A stretch of DNA of 64,000 bases, from the NCBI GenBank assembly GCA_036012905.1, contig DASCQF010000126.1, forward strand, positions 1 through 64,000, given 5' to 3'. The notes under the pieces are model-generated. The model saw nothing but the letters and a program-made list of their open reading frames with translations, had not been told where the DNA came from and did no database searches. This DNA comes from NP936 sp002726085 (lineage in GTDB: Bacteria; Acidobacteriota; Vicinamibacteria; Vicinamibacterales; UBA8438). The number at the start of each line of letters is the position of its first letter. The stretch's first letter is position 1. Position numbers and translations under genes: made by a program. Below are positions 61,073-64,000 of the stretch, piece after piece.

Positions 61073-61818
61073 GCCAGCGAGGCCTCGATCTCCTTCTCGC
61101 TGACGTCGAAGTTCGACCAGACGTGTTGGACGTCGTCCAGATCCTCGAGCGCGCCCATCAACTTCAGCATCTGCTGGGCCGGCTTCCCTTCCAGCGTGAC
61201 GTAGTTCTGCGGCAGCATGGCGACCTCAGCGGTCGTCGTCTCGACCCCGAGCGCCCGGACCGCCTCGGCCACCGCATCGAATGTGTCGGGCGAGCTGATG
61301 ATCTCCCACTTCCCGTCCTCGTCGCGGAAGTCGTCGGCGCCGGCGTCGATGGCGGCCGTCATCAGCGCCTCTTCGTCGGCGGCGGTCTTCTCGACCAGGA
61401 TGTAGCCCCGCTTGTCGAACATCCAGGCCACGCTGTTCGACGAACCGAGGTTCCCGCCATGCTTGGTCAGCAAGTGGCGTATCTCGCCGACGGCGCGGTT
61501 CTTGTTGTCGGTCAGCACGTCGAGCAGCAGGGCGACACCGCCCGGCCCGTAGCCCTCGTAGGAGGTCTTCTCGTAGTTCACCCCGGGCTCCTCGCCGGTC
61601 CCCCGGCGAATCGCGCGTTTGATGTTATCGGCCGGCATGTTGGCCGCCTTGGCGTCGGCGACCACCGTCCGCAACCGGGGGTTCATGTCCGGATCGCCTC
61701 CGCCGTGACGGGCGGCAACGGTCAGTTCCTTGATGATGCGGGTGAACACCTTGCCGCGCTTGGCGTCGGCCGCACCCTTCTTGTGCTTGATCGAGTGCCA
61801 CTTGGAATGGCCGGACAT
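61069..61818 (-). CDS. yebC: YebC/PmpR-family protein
   Basis: Conserved cytosolic protein described as a DNA-binding regulator, and more recently linked to relief of ribosome stalling at proline runs. MSGHSKWHSIKHKKGAADAKRGKVFTR-like start, NMPADNIKRAIRRGTGE and YEGYGPGGVALLLDVLTDNKNR are near-exact matches. 249 aa. The usual neighbour of ruvC. Confidence 0.94.
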   Translation of the reverse strand: MSGHSKWHSIKHKKGAADAKRGKVFTRIIKELTVAARHGGGDPDMNPRLRTVVADAKAANMPADNIKRAIRRGTGEEPGVNYEKTSYEGYGPGGVALLLDVLTDNKNRAVGEIRHLLTKHGGNLGSSNSVAWMFDKRGYILVEKTAADEEALMTAAIDAGADDFRDEDGKWEIISSPDTFDAVAEAVRALGVETTTAEVAMLPQNYVTLEGKPAQQMLKLMGALEDLDDVQHVWSNFDVSEKEIEASLA

Positions 61819-61946
61819 CGGTAGGACTCCGTGAGTGTGCTACGCGAAAACGTGGCAAATTCTACCACGATTCACCAGCCTCCCATCCCCGTGGCGCCGG
61901 TGTGTGGGAGCCGACTCGTGGCTCGCCGGTGGGGCGGTGGCGATGT

Positions 61947-62720
61947 CTACCGCGGCTTTCTGGCCAGCACGATCCAGGTGTCGGCCTCGGGGTGCCACGC
62001 TCCACCTCGGTAGTCGCCGGACACCGCCTCGATCGTGAACCCGGCGCGGCGCAGTCTTCCGGTCATCTGGCGCACCGACAGCGTGCGAAAGACCAGCGAG
62101 AACCGGTGTGTGGTCCGCGCGCGGCCGCGCCGCTCGACAAACTCCTGGTCGAAGATCGTCAACCGTTTGGCCCGGTCCTGCCTGACCGACTCGATGAGGC
62201 TGATCCGTGTCGCGCCGCCGCGACGGCGTCCACGCAGGCTGACGCGACGGTCGTATTCGCGCCAGCTCTGGAGGTCCGGCACGAGGTCGATCGCGAACGT
62301 CCCGCCACGTCGGAGCACACCCAGGACCGACGTCATCGTGGCTCGCATGTCGCGGTCGCGCAACAGCGACTGCAGCACCCCATAGGGCGCCATCACCAAC
62401 TGGAACCGGCTCGCCGCCAGGAACGGCAACGACCGGACATCTCCCCGGACGAGACGCAGGCTCCCGTCCACCCTGCCTCGCCGGACCCGGCGGCGAGCCT
62501 GCCGAAGCATCGCGTCTGACCGATCGAGACCGACGACATCGTCTACCGACCTGGCAACCGGTACCGAGACGCGCCCGGTCCCGCATCCCAGCTCGAGCAC
62601 CGGTCCGCCGCAGCGCTCGGCCAGACCCTGCCAGAAACGGATGTCGCGACATCCGACCGTCCGCGCGTTCTCCCAGTCATAGAACGGCGCGTAGTCGTCC
62701 CACCCCTGCCAACCTTCCAT
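61947..62720 (-). CDS. Class I SAM-dependent methyltransferase, 257 aa
   Basis: Motif I is VLELGCGTGRVSVPVA, followed by VVGLDRSDAMLRQARRR, GDVRSLPF and the FQLVMAPYGVLQSL strand. ATG at 62720 (MEGWQGWDDYAPFYDWENA) is the natural start for this family; upstream extension into 62849 lies in the promoter region of the divergent gene. Substrate unknown. Confidence 0.8.
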   Translation of the reverse strand: MEGWQGWDDYAPFYDWENARTVGCRDIRFWQGLAERCGGPVLELGCGTGRVSVPVARSVDDVVGLDRSDAMLRQARRRVRRGRVDGSLRLVRGDVRSLPFLAASRFQLVMAPYGVLQSLLRDRDMRATMTSVLGVLRRGGTFAIDLVPDLQSWREYDRRVSLRGRRRGGATRISLIESVRQDRAKRLTIFDQEFVERRGRARTTHRFSLVFRTLSVRQMTGRLRRAGFTIEAVSGDYRGGAWHPEADTWIVLARKPR

Positions 62721-62785
62721 GTCGTGCGACTTCTCCCGATAGCGGCTCCTCGGGGAAGGCGAGGTATTATACGGGCTTCGCTGAC

Positions 62786-63277
62786 ATGTCCTTTCTTCCA
62801 GCCTGGGCGCCCAACCTGCACCCGCTCCTGGTGCACTTTCCAGTCTCACTCCTGATCGGCGCCGCGGCGGTGGACATGATGAGTCTGCTGATGCCGACCA
62901 GACCGGCCGTTCGAGACGCCGCCACGCTCTTCTACTGCGCCGGGGCGCTCATGGCGATGACCGCGTATTTCAGCGGGCTGAGCGCCGCCCAGCACATGGC
63001 GGTGTCCCCCGAAGCGAGCACGGCGCTGACCGCCCACTTCACCTGGGCGGATCGGACCACGTGGTTTTTCGTCTTTTTCGCCTCGTTGCGCATCGCGCTG
63101 TCCTACATCTGGCGCCCGACTGCCCACTGGGCGGCGATCGCGGCGTTCGTGGTGGCGCTGGCCGGCCTCGGGATGCTGGCTGTGACCGCCGACCGGGGAG
63201 GACGGCTCGTGTTCCGCCACGGCCTCGGTGTCGCCAGCGTGCCGTCGTCCAGCGGACAACCCTGGACCCTACCTTAG
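62786..63277 (+). CDS. DUF2231 membrane protein, 163 aa
   Basis: Four transmembrane helices with the conserved NLHPLLVHFPVSLLIG at the start and DRGGRLVFRHGLGV near the end, both defining DUF2231. The family is found near cytochromes and may be involved in redox or haem biology, but it is uncharacterised. Divergent from the methyltransferase gene. Confidence 0.8.
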   Translation: MSFLPAWAPNLHPLLVHFPVSLLIGAAAVDMMSLLMPTRPAVRDAATLFYCAGALMAMTAYFSGLSAAQHMAVSPEASTALTAHFTWADRTTWFFVFFASLRIALSYIWRPTAHWAAIAAFVVALAGLGMLAVTADRGGRLVFRHGLGVASVPSSSGQPWTLP

Positions 63278-63312
63278 CAGTCGAGGAAACCGGGCAATCG
63301 CCGGGCCGCTTT

Positions 63313-63360
63313 CGTGGGGCAGGGCTTCAGCCCCGCCTCGCAGGCCTGCAAGGCCTTCGA
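63313..63360. repeat. GC-rich dispersed hairpin (GGGCTTCAGCCCCGCC type)
   Basis: GGGGCAGGGCTTCAGCCCC can fold on itself, followed by GCAGGCCTGCAAGGCC. A related stretch (GGGCCTTCAGGCCCGCAGGG) occurs at 39690-39720. It may serve as terminator between the convergent DUF2231 and GNAT genes. Confidence 0.4.
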
Positions 63361-63375
63361 CACGGGCTACATCTG

Positions 63376-63858
63376 TCAGACGGGGTCGGGCTCCAGCTGA
63401 TGCGCCATCGGGATGAAGACGATTCCGTTGACCGACCGCTCGGGACCGGTCTGCCGAAACCCGAGTCGCTCGTAGATCGGCACTCCGAACCTGGACGAGT
63501 TGACCGTCACCCGGTCGAGACCCGGTTTGGCGGGACGAGCCACCGACAACGCGCGCGTGAGCAGCTCCCGTGCGATGCCCTGCCGCTGAAACCGGCCGTC
63601 CACGAACAGCAGCGACACGTGGTCGTTGTCACGCAGCTCGATAACCCCAGCAGGGCGGTCAGCGGACATCGCCACCAGCACGAAATGATTCGACCGCGAC
63701 CGGTCGACCAGCGCCGCCGGCTGGACATACTTCGTGAACTCGGCGCGGCCTGCGTCTGAATACTCCTCGGCGATGAACTCGGTGTAAGCGTCGACGATCA
63801 GTCGCGACACCGCGTCGGCATCACCCGCCTCCATCGCGCGATAGACGATCGACTCCAT
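63376..63858 (-). CDS. GNAT-family N-acetyltransferase, 160 aa
   Basis: The acetyl-CoA loop is VDGRFQRQGIARELLTRAL (Q/R-x-x-G-x-A). The N-terminal VYRAMEAGDADAVSRLI and the C-terminal SSRFGVPIYERLGFRQTG fit the fold. Substrate unknown. The last 140 bp of the window (63859-64000) show no supportable gene. Confidence 0.82.
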   Translation of the reverse strand: MESIVYRAMEAGDADAVSRLIVDAYTEFIAEEYSDAGRAEFTKYVQPAALVDRSRSNHFVLVAMSADRPAGVIELRDNDHVSLLFVDGRFQRQGIARELLTRALSVARPAKPGLDRVTVNSSRFGVPIYERLGFRQTGPERSVNGIVFIPMAHQLEPDPV

Positions 63859-64000
63859 CTAGCGAAACTCCGCCTCGAGACAATTGACGTGGTCAGACAT
63901 TGCACATGGCTCCGTTTCGCCAGGCAGCTTCCATCACAGCTCCGCTACGCGGGGGCGCCGCCCCTCGAGTCGGCCGCTTCACGTGCCCTCATCGGCCAGA

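Noticed and set aside
63859..64000. Short minus-strand ORF ending just before the GNAT gene
   Set aside because: The open frame after the last in-frame stop is only about two dozen codons and shows no motif. Nothing supports translation.

Overview
The window is about two-thirds G+C and almost wholly chromosomal housekeeping DNA. Several traits suggest a Gram-negative of the phylum Acidobacteriota, perhaps the Vicinamibacteria. These are an outer-membrane receptor with an N-terminal carboxypeptidase-regulatory repeat, membrane glycosyltransferases fused to TPR arrays, a GldA/GldF/GldG-type ABC system, and a small bacterial microcompartment (BMC) locus of the aldolase type known from Planctomycetes and Acidobacteria. 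The assignment is an inference from gene content; no rRNA or marker phylogeny is available here.

Layout. 1-780: start of a TonB-receptor-like gene with a textbook sigma-54 promoter and a decayed IS3-like remnant. 843-8.5 kb: an outer-membrane barrel, then two TPR glycosyltransferases around an UnbU/RnfD-like membrane protein fused to cysteine-paired Sel1 repeats, and a cytochrome c. 8.6-14.7 kb: a methyltransferase, hemL, a cupredoxin gene interrupted by an in-frame TGA, ispG and a HAD phosphatase. 14.7-22 kb: a MATE exporter, rseP-dxr, cdsA, uppS, truA and pyrE. 22-26.7 kb: a TolC-like channel, two glycosyltransferases and a TIGR02757 protein. 26.7-32.3 kb: the pyrimidine cluster, with pyrR-pyrB-pyrC on the minus strand and pyrK-pyrD-pyrF divergent on the plus strand. 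A PyrR-binding-type RNA hairpin lies in the pyrR leader. 32.4-41.3 kb: glutaredoxin-like protein, Pal lipoprotein, LysW-like zinc ribbon, receiver-PilZ protein, Gld-like ABC operon with a DUF4340 protein, and a PBP4-type carboxypeptidase.

41.3-61.8 kb is a long minus-strand run: queC, queE, nth, a 2-hydroxyacid dehydrogenase, the BMC genes (three EutN/CcmL vertex proteins, one hexameric shell protein, one class II aldolase), a YHS protein, a TPR protein, pdxJ, glmM, cdaR-cdaA (cyclic di-AMP), folP, ftsH, tilS, a CAT-anticodon tRNA, queA, fabH, ruvBAC and a YebC regulator. 61.9-64 kb carries a methyltransferase, a DUF2231 membrane protein and a GNAT acetyltransferase.

The least expected features are four. 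First, a minimal BMC whose aldolase carries a C-terminal amphipathic tail that looks like an encapsulation peptide, with no aldehyde dehydrogenase or PduL in the window. Second, a dispersed family of intergenic elements built from 7-bp units, often with a small hairpin head (GGCGAAGCC...GGCTTC). Third, an inverted-repeat element at the junction of the BMC genes and the dehydrogenase. Fourth, the in-frame TGA in the cupredoxin gene.
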